Assembly: GCF_025698545.1 (NCBI RefSeq)
Contig: NC_068575.1
Span: 54,259,980 to 54,323,979, forward strand
DNA length: 64,000 bases
Source of the DNA: Gossypium raimondii
Taxonomy: Eukaryota > Streptophyta > Magnoliopsida > Malvales > Malvaceae
Direction: 5' to 3'
The translations under genes and the position numbers were made by a program. The notes below the pieces were generated by a model. It was not told the DNA's origin, did not search any database, and saw nothing but the letters and a program-made list of their open reading frames with translations. Positions 12,848 through 24,435 of the stretch are shown in pieces; within the stretch, counting starts at the first letter, position 1, and each line of letters opens with the position of its first letter.

Positions 12848-13546
12848 TTTAGCATTGCTTTTAAAAAGTGTTGTGGAAAAATATTTTTGAGAAATACTTT
12901 TTAAAAGTCTGGCTTAAGATTTAAGTGTTTAGTATTACTGTCAAAAAATATTTTTGAGAAATAAAATATTTATTTCAGATATGGTATTATAAAGTAACAA
13001 ATATGCATTTAAATAATGTTAAAATTAGTAAAATATAATTTATTATAACTTGTTGTTAATATTTTAATATATAAATTATAAAATTTAACATTTTAAGCAA
13101 TTAATATTAATTATTTATAAATTTTAATTAAAATATATAAACTATATTTCAAATATTTAAATATAACCATTAAATATTTGTAGTTAGATATTAACACATT
13201 TGTATTATTTTAATAAATACTTTTTAATTAATAATTTTATTTTAAAATGTAATTTGAATATATAACCCATATTAGATATTTACATAATAGAAAACATAAA
13301 CCTAACAAATTTTACATTAGCATTTGCAATTTAAAAGGAATAAAATTAGGAAAAGAAAAATAGGGATGAAAAATAATAATGCTTTTAAAAGTACTTTTAG
13401 CTCAATAAAAGCTAAAATTTTAACTTCTGAGTAAAAATATTTTTGAAAAGTCACTCCTTTCAGCCAAAATTGCTTGTATAGCACAATTTCTCTTCCAAAT
13501 GTTTTTTTTTTTTAAACCAAAAAAGCTTTTTTTAAGCATTGCTAAA
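12848..13546. repeat. MITE-like element with TTAGCATTGC-type inverted ends
   Basis: The left end TTAGCATTGCTTTTAAAAA mirrors the right end (reverse complement TTAGCAATGCTTAAAAAAAG). The ~700-bp interior is very A+T-rich and non-coding, with repeated AAATATTTTTGAGAAAT words. Ends resemble short-TIR elements of hAT type. No target duplication could be assigned. Confidence 0.45.
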
Positions 13547-13741
13547 TGCATCCTTAAATATTATTGCTTTATGCTTAATTTCAAATGGATTTGCAATCTG
13601 AGTAAAAATATTTTTAAGAAGTCACTCATTTCCTTTCAGCCCAAATTACTTGTATAGCACAGAAATCAAAAAAGCTTTTTTTCAGCATTGCTAAATGCAT
13701 CCTTAAATATTATTGCTTTATGCTTAATTCAAATGGATTTG
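13429..13741. repeat. tandem direct duplication of about 170 bp
   Basis: Copy A (13429-13599) and copy B (13600-13741) share the order GAGTAAAAATATTTTT, AAGTCACTC, TTGTATAGCACA, AGCATTGCTAAATGCATCC and ATTGCTTTATGCTTAATT, with small indels. The duplication includes the right end of the preceding MITE-like element and stops 10 bp before the tRNA gene. Confidence 0.75.
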
Positions 13742-13750
13742 AAAAATTAT

Positions 13751-13836
13751 TGGGGTGAGAGAGGCTCGAACTCTCGACCTCAGGATAACCCAATAAGCTA
13801 TGAGACCTACGCGCTAGCCAACTGCGCCACCACCCC
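13751..13836 (-). tRNA. tRNA-Met (CAT), elongator, with intron
   Basis: Read on the minus strand: a 7-bp acceptor stem (GGGGTGG with TCACCCC, last pair G-U), D arm GCGCAGTTGGCTAGCGC, anticodon CAT (complement of 13800-13802), a short intron of about 11 nt just after the anticodon loop (GCTTATTGGG region), T arm with GTTCGAGCC, and discriminator A. 86 nt including the intron. Internal A and B boxes are intact. The short intron in this position is the known hallmark of plant elongator tRNA-Met. Confidence 0.95.
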
Positions 13837-14592
13837 TTCGTGGCAAAGGTTGAGAAAAAATTATTTAAATATCTTTTTCATTATCAACCTGCAGTCTGCA
13901 CTTTATGATGATTGATAAAAGAAATTATTTGGAGCTTTTTAATCTGCAGTCATTGTGCTTTGTGCATCTAAAGGAAGAGGAAACTGAAATTGATCTCGTA
14001 TGGTGCAGCTACAAATGGGCAAGTTTTTGTCCCAAACAAGAGAGAAATTTGATGAATGGGCCACTGCTGGTTGCATGGTATGCATGACATGCCAATGAAA
14101 AGAACCCAAACAGCGTGGCATGGAAGATTCTAGAATGTCTAAAACTATTATTTTATATTCATTGGAGGATAATAGGGGAACAAAAAGGAGTAAGGACCAT
14201 GAAGACAAAGCAAAGGCAAGGAAAGTGATTGGATGATGGATTGAATAATTCTAGGATTATAGATGGTACGGAAAAAGAAAGATGAGTGATTGTGGGGTCG
14301 ACTCTTGCACTAACTCAGCAACTTCACTAACATTAAATTTTTATTGGAAAAAAAAAAAATACAAGTAGTACTTCCTTTATTTTTACAAAGCAAGTCAATA
14401 TTCTCGATCCTTCCTCTTCGTTTATTTAGCTTTGCTGACTTACCAGTCCACGTAGGAGCAAGGATCTAAGCCTGGAATTGGAAAAACTGAAGTGAAAACA
14501 CGGTTTCTCGGGAAGGAGGGTGGGTCCCATTCACTTTTAGAACCTTGTGCCACAAGTCACAACTTAACTTGTGTTGTTTCTGAGGAGCTTCC
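13837..14592. other. intergenic and promoter region of the first NAC gene
   Basis: No gene recognised. The last few hundred bases before 14593 should carry the NAC promoter. Confidence 0.4.
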
Positions 14593-14601
14593 ATATAAAA
14601 T
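14593..14601 (+). promoter_or_regulatory. TATA box of the first NAC gene
   Basis: ATATAAAAT about 105 bp upstream of the ATG at 14701, followed by a pyrimidine-rich leader. Confidence 0.55.
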
Positions 14602-14700
14602 ACTCCACTCTCTGCTCTTGCAACTCACGTTATCATCCTCACTTCTCTGACCACTACTCTTGCTCTCTTTTGTCTTGTTTCATTGTTCTTACTTTCTGTA

Positions 14701-16652
14701 ATGAGGAACAAAAAGGGTTACCATATCATTCACCGGATTCCTAATGAAGAACGATTTAGCAGTTACTATTGCTATTACCTCTTCTGGGTTGCGGTTGGTT
14801 ACTATCTCTGGAAAAAAATTCTCACCATAACGGGCTACAGGTTCCACCCAACAGATTTCGAGCTCCTCAATTACTATCTACTAAACAAAAATCTCGGCCG
14901 TGATTCTCTGGTCCAAGCTATCGCTGAATTGGAAGATATTTGTGGATTAGAGCCTTGGCAATTACCTGGTATTTTACTTATATTCCACCATTTTGGTCTA
15001 CTTTCAGATACCCCCTTCTTTTTTCTTTTTCTTTTTTTGTAAAATTCCATAATTTGTAGGACATTCGAATGTACCCTCTGGCGATCACGTTTGGTATTTC
15101 TTTTACCGGCCAAGTTTCAAGTACCAGAACAGTTCAAGGATCAACAGGACAACCAACGAAGGTTTCTGGAAACCGACGGGCAAACCTCGTAGGATAATGG
15201 CTATGGACCAGGATATCGAGATCGGCAAGAAAAGGACGTTGGTTTTTTACAAGGGACACGTTAGTGACAATACCAAAATGAAGACCGGTTGGATCATGCA
15301 TGAATATGAGCTCACTGCTACTCTTCCTAACCAGGTACATATGCTGCTTAATCACTCTTCCTACAACTTATTCTGATAGAACGTTAACATCAACAAGTTT
15401 TTTTTTCTAATCAAGTTTGATGACATAATAATAGTACTTGGGTTATTTTGTTCTTTGATTTGTGCAGACAACTTTTGTTCTCTGTAAATTGAAGAGGAAG
15501 TTCGGGAAGGCTGAGGTTTCGTGCATTGATGAAGGTCAATCAAGTCACTATTTGCCTCCTACTTTGGGAAATTATATTGCAAATAATGCAAATCAGGCGG
15601 AAGCTGCTAGATGCCTTACGGTAATTTCATGATGCTTATCATTATAATTTCTCTGTTTCCCAAAGTCTAAGATGTTGATGATGAACATGTATATGCACCT
15701 GAATTTATTATTTGTCTGTAAATGACACAGGCCAACTCAAACCCTAATGAGATGTTAACACAGCTGGAAGCTCTTAATGATCATGAGGAGCTAGAACATC
15801 AATATATAGAGTTGTGGAATTCATATGTTGGTGGTGATTTTCCTAAGCACGATGGCTCTGGCGATTTCGGAACCCATGGTGCGGAAAATGCAATTGCAAA
15901 TGTAAGTTTTTTAGGGGAGAGGTGTTCATTCATGTTGGTGAATGAATTTTGACATTTAATTCTTCTTTTTTTCTTACTTTTGTATGATGTAGCATCACTT
16001 ACTTACTGAGATACCAATGGGGCAAGAGGTACTTCAAGATCAATCAGGCACTAATGAACAAGACATCAGCAACTTAGGGGAGTTAGGACCTGGTGATGAA
16101 AGAAGCAATCAACATAAGTTAATCATGGACGATGATGGATGTAACATGCCATCTAATTCCGAAAATGATGCAGCTGAAGATTCAGTTAAAATGGTAATAT
16201 TCATTTGGTAATCAAAAGCATTTGTGTAAAAATAAATGATTGTTTTTCTCTATGATACAGGATTTATCAACTTTTGCTAGACCATCAACGGATGAAGAGG
16301 TCTTTGCAGGTTTAGAAGCACTTCCAGAAGTAAGTTGCTCTGCAAGATTTCTTTTTTCTTTTTTCCAATTGTTCATAGACAATGATATAAACATTTGGAA
16401 AAAAAATGTTCAATTTGTTGTGTGATTCAGGCCCAAGGAAACAGGATTGAGCAAATGATTGATGGTTGGATTTTAGATGAAGGAATACCCAATGCTTTTG
16501 ACAATCAATGTAGTAGTAGCAGCATTGAAGGGCAAAATCCAACACCTATAACTGGTGGCTGTAATTTGCCTTTTGCACCTGATGCCCTAAATCTACCTAG
16601 GAAAAGGTCACGTACTGATTATTGTTATGAAGGATTTGGCTTCGACACGTAG
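14701..16652 (+). CDS. NAC-domain transcription factor (first of a tandem pair)
   Basis: Plant-specific DNA-binding factor, acting in the nucleus. Exons 14701-14968, 15060-15334, 15468-15620, 15731-15901, 15993-16193, 16261-16329, 16431-16652; 452 aa. NAC subdomains in order: A (GYRFHPTDFELLNYYL), B (DICGLEPWQLPG), C (WYFFYRPSFKY ... GFWKPTGKPRRI), D (KKRTLVFYKG ... GWIMHEYEL), E (FVLCKLKRKFGK). The C-terminal half is acidic and Ser/Asn-rich, as in NAC activation regions. A basic patch PRKRSRTD near the end could be a nuclear localisation signal. Odd feature: about 43 residues precede the NAC domain and include an aromatic, membrane-like stretch (YYCYYLFWVAVGYYLW); most NAC proteins start within a few residues of the domain. 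Exon layout matches the neighbour at 18810, so the two are tandem paralogues. Which NAC subgroup it belongs to is not settled. Confidence 0.88.
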
Positions 16653-18809
16653 TCTCAATAAGGCTTTGTTTACAAGGAACAAAAGGAAGGGTTTCAGATA
16701 AAATATGGCTGTTATTTGGATTTGGACTAGTTTGTAATTTATGGCTGTATATGATTAGCTTGTGTGAATTTGGATATTTGTAATCTTAGGTTTCTATGCT
16801 GTCCTTGATAAATGTAATTTGAAGTAATTTATGGCTGTATATGACGTAGCTGCTGATGGCACTCGAGTCGAAGCTTGACTCTGTCCAGCTAATCCGAATG
16901 ACTTATCTTTACTGTTTACAAATAAAAAATTAAAGTTAATTAGATATGTAAATTAATATAAAATTATTTTTAAACAGTAAAATTGGTTGAGTGAGATGGA
17001 CTTTGAAATTAAATAACTTAAATCTAAACGGATTTACTCAGACAAAAAAATCGCTTGACATATGAATAGCTTTAATATACATTAATAAAATTTAATAATA
17101 TTAAAATAATAATGATATTTACCAAAATTTTAAGAGTATTATAAGTAGTTTATTAAATAATTGAAGAATCAAAAGTTTCTACGAATTTATTTATTGAGGT
17201 CTCTAGTAAGCTTTTACCACAAAAATTAAGGAATTAAATTAAAGATATGTTTGCCAATATGATACTGTACGTATAAGAGCTTAGATAAAAAAATCAAAGA
17301 TATTAAATTGATTTAATAATTTCTAAAACATAAATATAACCCAAATAGGAAATTTAATATATTATCATATTGGAATTAAAAATTAAATGCAATAATTGTA
17401 TATGCAATTTTCCAATTAAAGAGTATATTTAGTGGCATATGAATTTTGCATGTATACATAATTAGTTTTAGTAGTTGTTGGTTTTTAATTAAAGATAAAT
17501 ATCAAATTATGTATCTAATATGTAATTTGATATATGAATTTTAGTTTTGTGCAATTATACACATTAAAATTTGGTTTTGATTCAAATGTATACATAATGA
17601 AATTTTGATTTTGTTTAAAGAAGTAAATGCGTAATTTATTTTTATATTGAAAAGTATAATTATTTGGTATGCAATATGTAAACAAAAATTGTGTTATATC
17701 AAGAATGATGTTAGTTGGCAATGTATAAAATTGCAAAAAATTAAAATCCATGTATATATTGCACATTGAACAAAAGTTTATGTATGGTTTTGAAATTTAT
17801 CTCTCTTATATAAAATAACAAAAGGCAAAATAATATTATGTTAATATTTGATTAAAATTTTAAATAAATTTTAACTGAATTGAAATTAAATTGTAAAAGT
17901 TTAAAATTATAGTAAAAAAATTGATTTCAAAATCATAAAATAATTACTAAAGGCTATCAAGATTATATAAAAAAATAGTTTCAATCATATCAAGTTAATA
18001 TATACATTAATGAACAATAAATATAACTCATGAAGAGGCTGCATGGTCATCAAGGAACAAGAAGCTTGCCATGGAACATTGAAGACCCCAAATCCCAAAG
18101 CTGAGGATCCAAATTAATGGTTTAACATAAGATAATAATTACTTATTTTAAATTGGTGGAATAAAGGCATCGATCATATATAGTTAGTGGGGAGCATAAC
18201 AAACTTGGAGAAATAAAGGCCAGAAAGTGAAGCATAAAAAAGAGTGAAAATGGGAGGATGGACCATATTCCATTTCACCATCATCCCTCTTGCACACAAT
18301 TGAACCCCAATCTTATACAGACTAGATGAGAAAAAAACAAACCCCTCTGATGATCAAACGCGGTTTAGTGGGGTCAGATGTTGCGCCTTTTCCACAAGCC
18401 AAACTTGCAATTCACTCTTCCAGTGCTCCTTTTTTTTCCAAACTTAGATACAAAGTGTTTCAGATGATTGGTTACTCCATTTAGTTTTGAATCCTCCACA
18501 CCATATTTTCTTCCCTCCCTCATCACTTACTTTTCCATTATTTATTGATCACTATCAAAAATTAAATTATGTCTTGTTGTTTTCTTGCTTCAAGTTTATC
18601 GTATGATAACTTAGATATAAATTTTATATTAAAGCAAAACATTGCACATATAAACAGTGAGGACATTTTAGGCATTGTCATTTGCAATTAGTTTGATTTT
18701 AATTTGAGCACACTTACCGGTGCTATCACAAAGACCGCTTGCCAGTAGTATAATATTTTAAGTACTGGGGGGAGGATTATATTGTACGTAACTAGCTACT
18801 TTGGAAGAA
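16653..18809. other. spacer between the two NAC genes
   Basis: 3' flank of the first NAC gene, containing two copies of TAATTTATGGCTGTATATGA (about 16735 and 16824). Then strongly A+T-rich DNA to about 18000, then more mixed sequence that should carry the promoter of the second NAC gene. No coding exon or RNA recognised. Confidence 0.4.
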
Positions 18810-20539
18810 ATGAACTACGTCAAGGGATTCAGGTTCCACCCAACAGATGCTGAAGCCATCGAGCTTCTATGGGAAAAACTACAACTCGATCGTGATTCTT
18901 TTGTCCAACTCGGTGATTCACTCGTTCCAGTCATTACTCAGCTCAATGACATCTGCAAATTCGAACCTGCGGAATTGCCTGGTAAACCCACTTTTTGCAT
19001 GTCCTGGAAAGGGTTTTTGTTTCTTTTTGGAATATATATATTTCGTTTCCTTTGATCGTGGGTTGCAGGGCGGTCGGAGTTAGTGTCAGGTGACAACGTC
19101 TGGTATTTCTTCTGCTCACCAAGATACAAGTACCGCAATAGTAAACGAAAAAACAGGGTGACGAAGCAAGGTTACTGGAATCCAACCGGGAAATCTCGTA
19201 CAATAGTGACAACATGCGATGGAAAGAAGATAACTGGAACCAGACAGGCCTTGGTGTTCTACAAAGGTCGTGTTTGTGTTAAAAACAAAAAAGCAAATAA
19301 GACCCTGTGGGTCATGCATGAGTTTGAACTCACTCTTAATCTTCCAAACCAAGTATGTTCTATGTACATATTCTATTGTATTCTAGCTGCCACCATGCAT
19401 GGATGGGATCACCTTTTTTCTTCTTTTTTTAACCCTTTATATCTCTGTTTTCTGTTAGTATGATAGATTTTATTTTTCATTTAATTTTTGTGTAGAAAAG
19501 TTTAATTCTTTGTAAACTGAAGAAAAAATATGGGAAGATAAATGTTTCGATCGGAGAAGAAGAGCAATCAAATCAATATTTGCCTTCTTCCAACTTAGAA
19601 AACCACTGTACAAACAACGGAGTTCCAAAGGTAAGATGCCTAATTCCTACTAACAACACTTGGTTTAAAATTTTAAAATTTTCTTCACATTAATGATAAT
19701 GGACAAATCAAAAGTTCACCACCTATTTGCGTATGATTCAGGAGCAGTTAAACTCTACAGAGCCGGTGGCATTCAGTGAATATAGTGGAATTCAATCTGA
19801 GTTAGTCAACAATGAACAGACTGTTGATGAATTTGTGGATTCTCTTCTTATTAAGAATGATGAGTTCTACAGCAACCAACCTTACTTTGTTCATGACAAA
19901 CAAGACCCCAAGGTATATTCTGACTTCCAAATTTATAATGCCAATACTGATATTCCAAAAGTAAGATTGGGGCATTTTTCTTTTTATTTTCGACTCATTC
20001 TTTTCCTTTTTTCGTGTGGGTGATGAACTTATGAAAAAGGCATCTAAAACCATTTTTTACTTTATGATTCAGAACCAGGAAGGCTTTAGTGATCTAACAT
20101 ATCAGAAGCTAAGAACACCCAATGACCGTGTTTGGACCATGAATGAAGTAGGGAGCAGTTCGGGTCTGGTAGCTAATGATCCATCGTACTCAAATGGAGA
20201 TAACAATCAACATGATACTTCTTTTGCTGAGCAGGGCTCTAGCTTGGCTTTCGAAAATCATGTTCTAGTGGATTCCATTTCAATGGTAAGCGTTGAGAGT
20301 AAATTTTCAATTAAAATTATGTGGCGATGAATGGAGCAATAACTAAACTGTGGGGGGGGGGGGGGGTTATGATTCAGGGAGGATCAGGGTTTGATGAGTT
20401 CTTACACAATGGGTTATTCATGGCTGAATTATCACCCCTGCCAGAACCACCTAAAAACCCAGATGAGGTTCAAAATCATCAGTTTAGCACCAATGAACAG
20501 GATGAGTTTTGTAATTCAATTTTCATCACTACCGATTAA
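18810..20539 (+). CDS. NAC-domain transcription factor (second of a tandem pair)
   Basis: Exons 18810-18981, 19069-19352, 19496-19630, 19742-19960, 20073-20285, 20378-20539; 394 aa. The protein opens MNYVKGFRFHPTDAEAIELL, the usual short NAC N terminus, then DICKFEPAELPG, WYFFCSPRYKYRNSKRKNR, GYWNPTGKSR, QALVFYKGRV, WVMHEFELTL and LILCKLKKKYGK. The C-terminal part is acidic and rich in Asn, Ser and Gln, as expected of an activation domain. The ATG at 18810 is the first in frame. The introns after LPG and after the NQ following subdomain D match the first NAC gene, and EQ repeats in the tail are shared, so I read the pair as a tandem duplication. The last intron holds a run of about 15 Gs. Ends 485 bp from the convergent ARV1 stop. 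Confidence 0.9.
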
Positions 20540-21023
20540 GTTGAAGATTATCCTGAAATCTTCACATGCAAGCAGCCCAACTTAATTACTAAAAATCAGA
20601 GCTTCAACTTCTCAATGAATGATTCATGGCCAATTCAGTCATCGAGTAAAAGGCCATGAGTCGAACATGAGGGCTAAGCAGTGTTGAGGACATTGAAGCG
20701 GCTTAAGTTCTGGAAAAGTACTCTCCTTGTATTACCGAACAGCTGATTCTTATGATAGAACAGCCTTTGAATAAAATGGAAGTACTACATACAATTCACA
20801 GGAAATTAGAGAGGTCAAAGAGACCTTAGTGTATCAGTGTACGTAAGCTATAAAATAAGTACAGTAGAACCATGTCTGAAGGAGAATATTGATATATGTA
20901 TATTATGAGTGCCTTTACAAATAATTTAGAGTACACATAACAGAAGATTGAAAGATCAAAAGCTATTTTTAGTTTCAATATCGCGTGAACATTCAAAAAT
21001 ATATATATCGGTATCTCAATGTC
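20540..21023. other. convergent 3' flanks of the NAC gene and ARV1
   Basis: 485 bp between the two stop codons. It should hold both 3' UTRs. No further feature seen. Confidence 0.4.
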
Positions 21024-23008
21024 TTAAGCAAATGCTTGTGTTATACAAAATTTTATGGCATGTGCGATGAAGCAGGCTCCTATACATCGATTCATAGTTG
21101 ACTTGGTTATCACTGGTTCACAAGGAAACAGTTCATCAGTTTCTAACACAGAGTTTGTTCAAGAAAACATTTGAGATATCATACACCAAAGTGCCACCAA
21201 AATCAAAAGAGAAACATGATATCCAGCAACACAAATGGCAATATTTTTAATGAATAGAATCTTCAATCATTCATAATATCCTCATTCCTTCCCACTCCCC
21301 ACCTTTCAGCTTGAGTCAGTTATGACAATTACTAAATACTGTCTAAATTCCATGTTCCACCAGGGGCATATTAATCTGCCCGTATTATCCATGATTACTG
21401 AAAGCTATCACATTCAAAAGAAAGCAAATACATGTTCTCTACCACATTCAAGGCTCATGCAGGAGACACACAGTAGTTTGGAAACAACAATCACAACTAT
21501 GAAGAATGTATATAAACACAAATGTTGGCTATTTGTCATGTGAAAAACTGTAAAGTACTGATTATCTGACCTTTTAGTGCCACTGTATTAGATGATAAAA
21601 CAAATAAATCAATGATGTAAATCACTGCAGGTGGAAACTCCCAAACCTGCAGAATGAAAAGCTAGAGTAAAATGGATGATCTTTGGATACAAGGAAAAAA
21701 ATGAAGCCAGTGTGATGTTTTCTAGTCAGTAGGCCAAGTGGCATTAGAAAGCAAACCATCATGGCAGTGAGAAGAATCTTGAAGTAACTTGAAATTAGAA
21801 CTGCAAGCAACAGATCTCTGAACCTATGAAGTTTAGAGACAAAAAGGTACATTAATTGCAATGAAACAGAGGTGTATACAATAAATAGTTACTCCATGAT
21901 AACCATTTGAATGAGTACAGAAATGATTAACCTGTTCTCAAAGTTCACATGCCAGAGATAGCCAACTAAGAAATGCAAATACGTACCTGGAGAATTGAGC
22001 TGATGTCTTGAGCAGGCTCCTGATTGCAAAAAGGAAAGAACACAGAAACATATAGTTCCCAAGAAATACATCCATCAACATCTACAATTGACATTAGCAA
22101 AGACACTCATCAGAAATTATCTAAAGGGCCAAACATTAGAAATATTGAATCCGAAATTTATTTGCAGTTCCATAAGATGAACAAACCTTACGATATATCC
22201 AAAAAATTGAAGAAATGCTCATGGATGTGCCCCATTCTTCCTCAGGTTTTTTGACAAGCAAACTTCTGTCTTAGACCGCTAAGGAACCCCATTTAGTATA
22301 AAGAATTCTAAAAATTACTGAACAGTATTATCAAACAATATCTATTAAGTAAAATTTGCTACCATATGGATACATGCATCCAGTACAAGAAAACCAACTA
22401 ATGACTTCCACAAGAGACCCTGCAAAATTTTCAAAATACCCAATTCCATGTCAGAGGCAGCATGTCCAGATAATTAAACAAAAGACCAAAATTAATGTTT
22501 CAGGAACTAAACAAATAGCCAAACTAAATTGAATAACAGTGTAAAACCAAACAATTCAATTATACCTGAAAATGGGTTCTTTCATGGTTGAGAACGTTGA
22601 AAAGTACATGTCTGTATGCTTTTGGCTTGTGCAATATTAAATCAATCAAAACAATCTACACGAATTTAAAAATAAAAATAAACCCAATTTTCTTTTTATT
22701 CTAGTAAAAATTACTCCCGTAGATTAACAAAGAAATATTAGGGGAATTTAAGAAAACTTTCATAAAAAGAATTAAGGTCTTTACCATGAGCTCACATTCA
22801 ATATATTCATCAGCAACTGCTTTACAGTTCACCTATAAACAAATGCAAATGCAAAAGTTAATAAGTCAATGAAAACAAAAGAAGCTGATTTTCTCAAATA
22901 AGGAACAAATTGAAAGCTTACACATTTCATCAACCGAATGTTTCCCGGTGAGTATTGAACGAATAGGGTTTTGATCCGAAACCCGCACTGGACACACCGG
23001 TATTCCAT
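21024..23008 (-). CDS. ARV1: ARV1 sterol/lipid homeostasis protein
   Basis: ER membrane protein of the ARV1 family, needed in yeast and plants for normal sterol distribution. Nine short exons on the minus strand: 23008-22922, 22832-22785, 22655-22566, 22419-22374, 22269-22187, 22081-21987, 21823-21757, 21646-21571, 21112-21024; 681 nt, 226 aa. The N-terminal ARV1 homology domain has zinc-binding Cys pairs CVQC (residues 5, 8) and CVNC (29, 32), and the hallmark YSPGNIRLMKC; DEYIECE and IDLILHKPKAYRHVLFN follow. The rest is membrane-spanning with conserved ISSYFKI, VWEFP, SSNTVALK and STMNRCI. Two donor choices were set by phase: GTATCC after GAT GCA T (giving DAYRSLL) and AAG-GTTTGT. Length is near the family's usual ~230-250. 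No lesions seen. Confidence 0.92.
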
Positions 23009-23310
23009 TAACACGAAAGAGAAAAAGGAGAAAACAAAATCTAGCAACTTTCGTTTATGCTTTTTCTTTCACTAAAATAAATTTGACGGTGAGAAAAAAA
23101 AAAGGAAACAGAACCTCATTCTTTTGGAAATAATCGGGTTGAACAGACTCCGGATCTGACCCATTACATTGTTTGGATCATTAACTTTCTTGTAAAGGTC
23201 CAATGTTTAGGGAAAGGCCTAACCGCTCCCCGATGTTTGCAAAGGAGGTATATGAGGAAAGCCCATTTGACTTGTCTAGGAGTTTTCATACTTATTTCTT
23301 CATTTATTTA
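23009..23310. other. upstream region of ARV1
   Basis: Minus-strand promoter region of ARV1. No distinct element identified. Confidence 0.35.
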
Positions 23311-23634
23311 TAGTTAAAATATGCTGTTAGTCTCGGTGCTTAAAAAGTTGATAATTAAGTCATACGTTTTTTGCTTGAAACATATGAGCCAATCATTAAA
23401 ATTGTAAATATTTAGTCAAATTTTATTAACTTAAAATTTTGATTAGGTTGGACATGGCATATAATTGATATAAAATAAATATATTAAATTGACAAATTTT
23501 ATAGAAACTATCAATGACAATATTAATTGGGTTAGGGTTTTAAATTGAAAAACAATAAAAGGATTGAATTCTTAATTTTTAAAATATAGGGACCAAAATC
23601 AAATTTTATACAAGTAACATCATATTTTAACCTA
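23311..23634. repeat. MITE-like element with TAG(G)TTAAAATATG inverted ends
   Basis: Left end TAGTTAAAATATGCTGTTAG; right end reverse complement TAGGTTAAAATATGATGTTAC. About 324 bp, non-coding. Target duplication not resolved. Confidence 0.45.
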
Positions 23635-24435
23635 TATTCATTAATTGATTGATAAGATTATTTTTTATAATAATTTTATTGTAGATTTTGATAATATCTG
23701 TTTATTGGGACACAATGTTTAGAACTAGTCTTTTCTCAACTCATAAATAGGAGGATAATGCACTTCAACACACTCGAAACCACGTCCTCTTGCATTAGCA
23801 ACTTAGCTTCTATTATTAATCTAATGATTGTTTTATAAAATATTTTCACCTATTAGTGCATTGAATTAATTAATTTTAACAAAAAGAAAACAACCATCTA
23901 AAATAGAAGTGGTTAACAGCTTTATGTTTACACCTGGAAATTTAAGGTTGAAGCTCTAATAATATTATACATTTACATTTCCCAATGTACCAAAAAGATT
24001 AAATTTAAAAAAGCATTATTAATTGTCTTATCATCAAAATCTATTTGGAGGAATTATAACCATCTAAAGGCTTACAAATTCTTTAAAGTCTTCTAGCTCT
24101 TTGCCCCCATCAAAAACAGGCAAAATTTTCTATAAATGGACAAATTTTATATACAGCAGGTTACCTTCTTACTCTTATGGATAATGGATATATATGGCAT
24201 TAGCAATGGACCGAACTACAATTGCTTTGACTTTTTTCTCCACCATTTTAATTTTAACATATAGAATAATTATTATAAATTAAAAGTTAAATAAATAAGA
24301 TATTGTTTTTATTTTAAGCCAATAAACCTATAAATTAAATCAAAGCAGAAATTAAAATCGGCAGAGAAAAGTAATTAATAATTTAAATCAACTGATCTTA
24401 TAAAAAAAAAAAGAAAGAAGAAAAGTGGAAAACTC
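23635..24435. other. A+T-rich spacer, nothing recognised
   Basis: About 800 bp of A+T-rich DNA between the MITE and the RNase H fragment. Confidence 0.4.

Noticed and set aside
14683-14700. Earlier start of the first NAC frame
   Set aside because: The codon at 14683 is TTG, not ATG; the first ATG is 14701.
15134-15543. Minus-strand open frames across NAC exons
   Set aside because: Antisense shadows of the NAC subdomain C-E exons.
18801-18809. Earlier start of the second NAC frame
   Set aside because: The codon at 18801 is TTG; the first ATG is 18810 and gives the usual NAC N terminus.
22363-22373. Alternative ARV1 donor GTAGCA after CAT ATG
   Set aside because: It leaves phase 0, which cannot join the next exon; GTATCC restores the conserved YRSLL.
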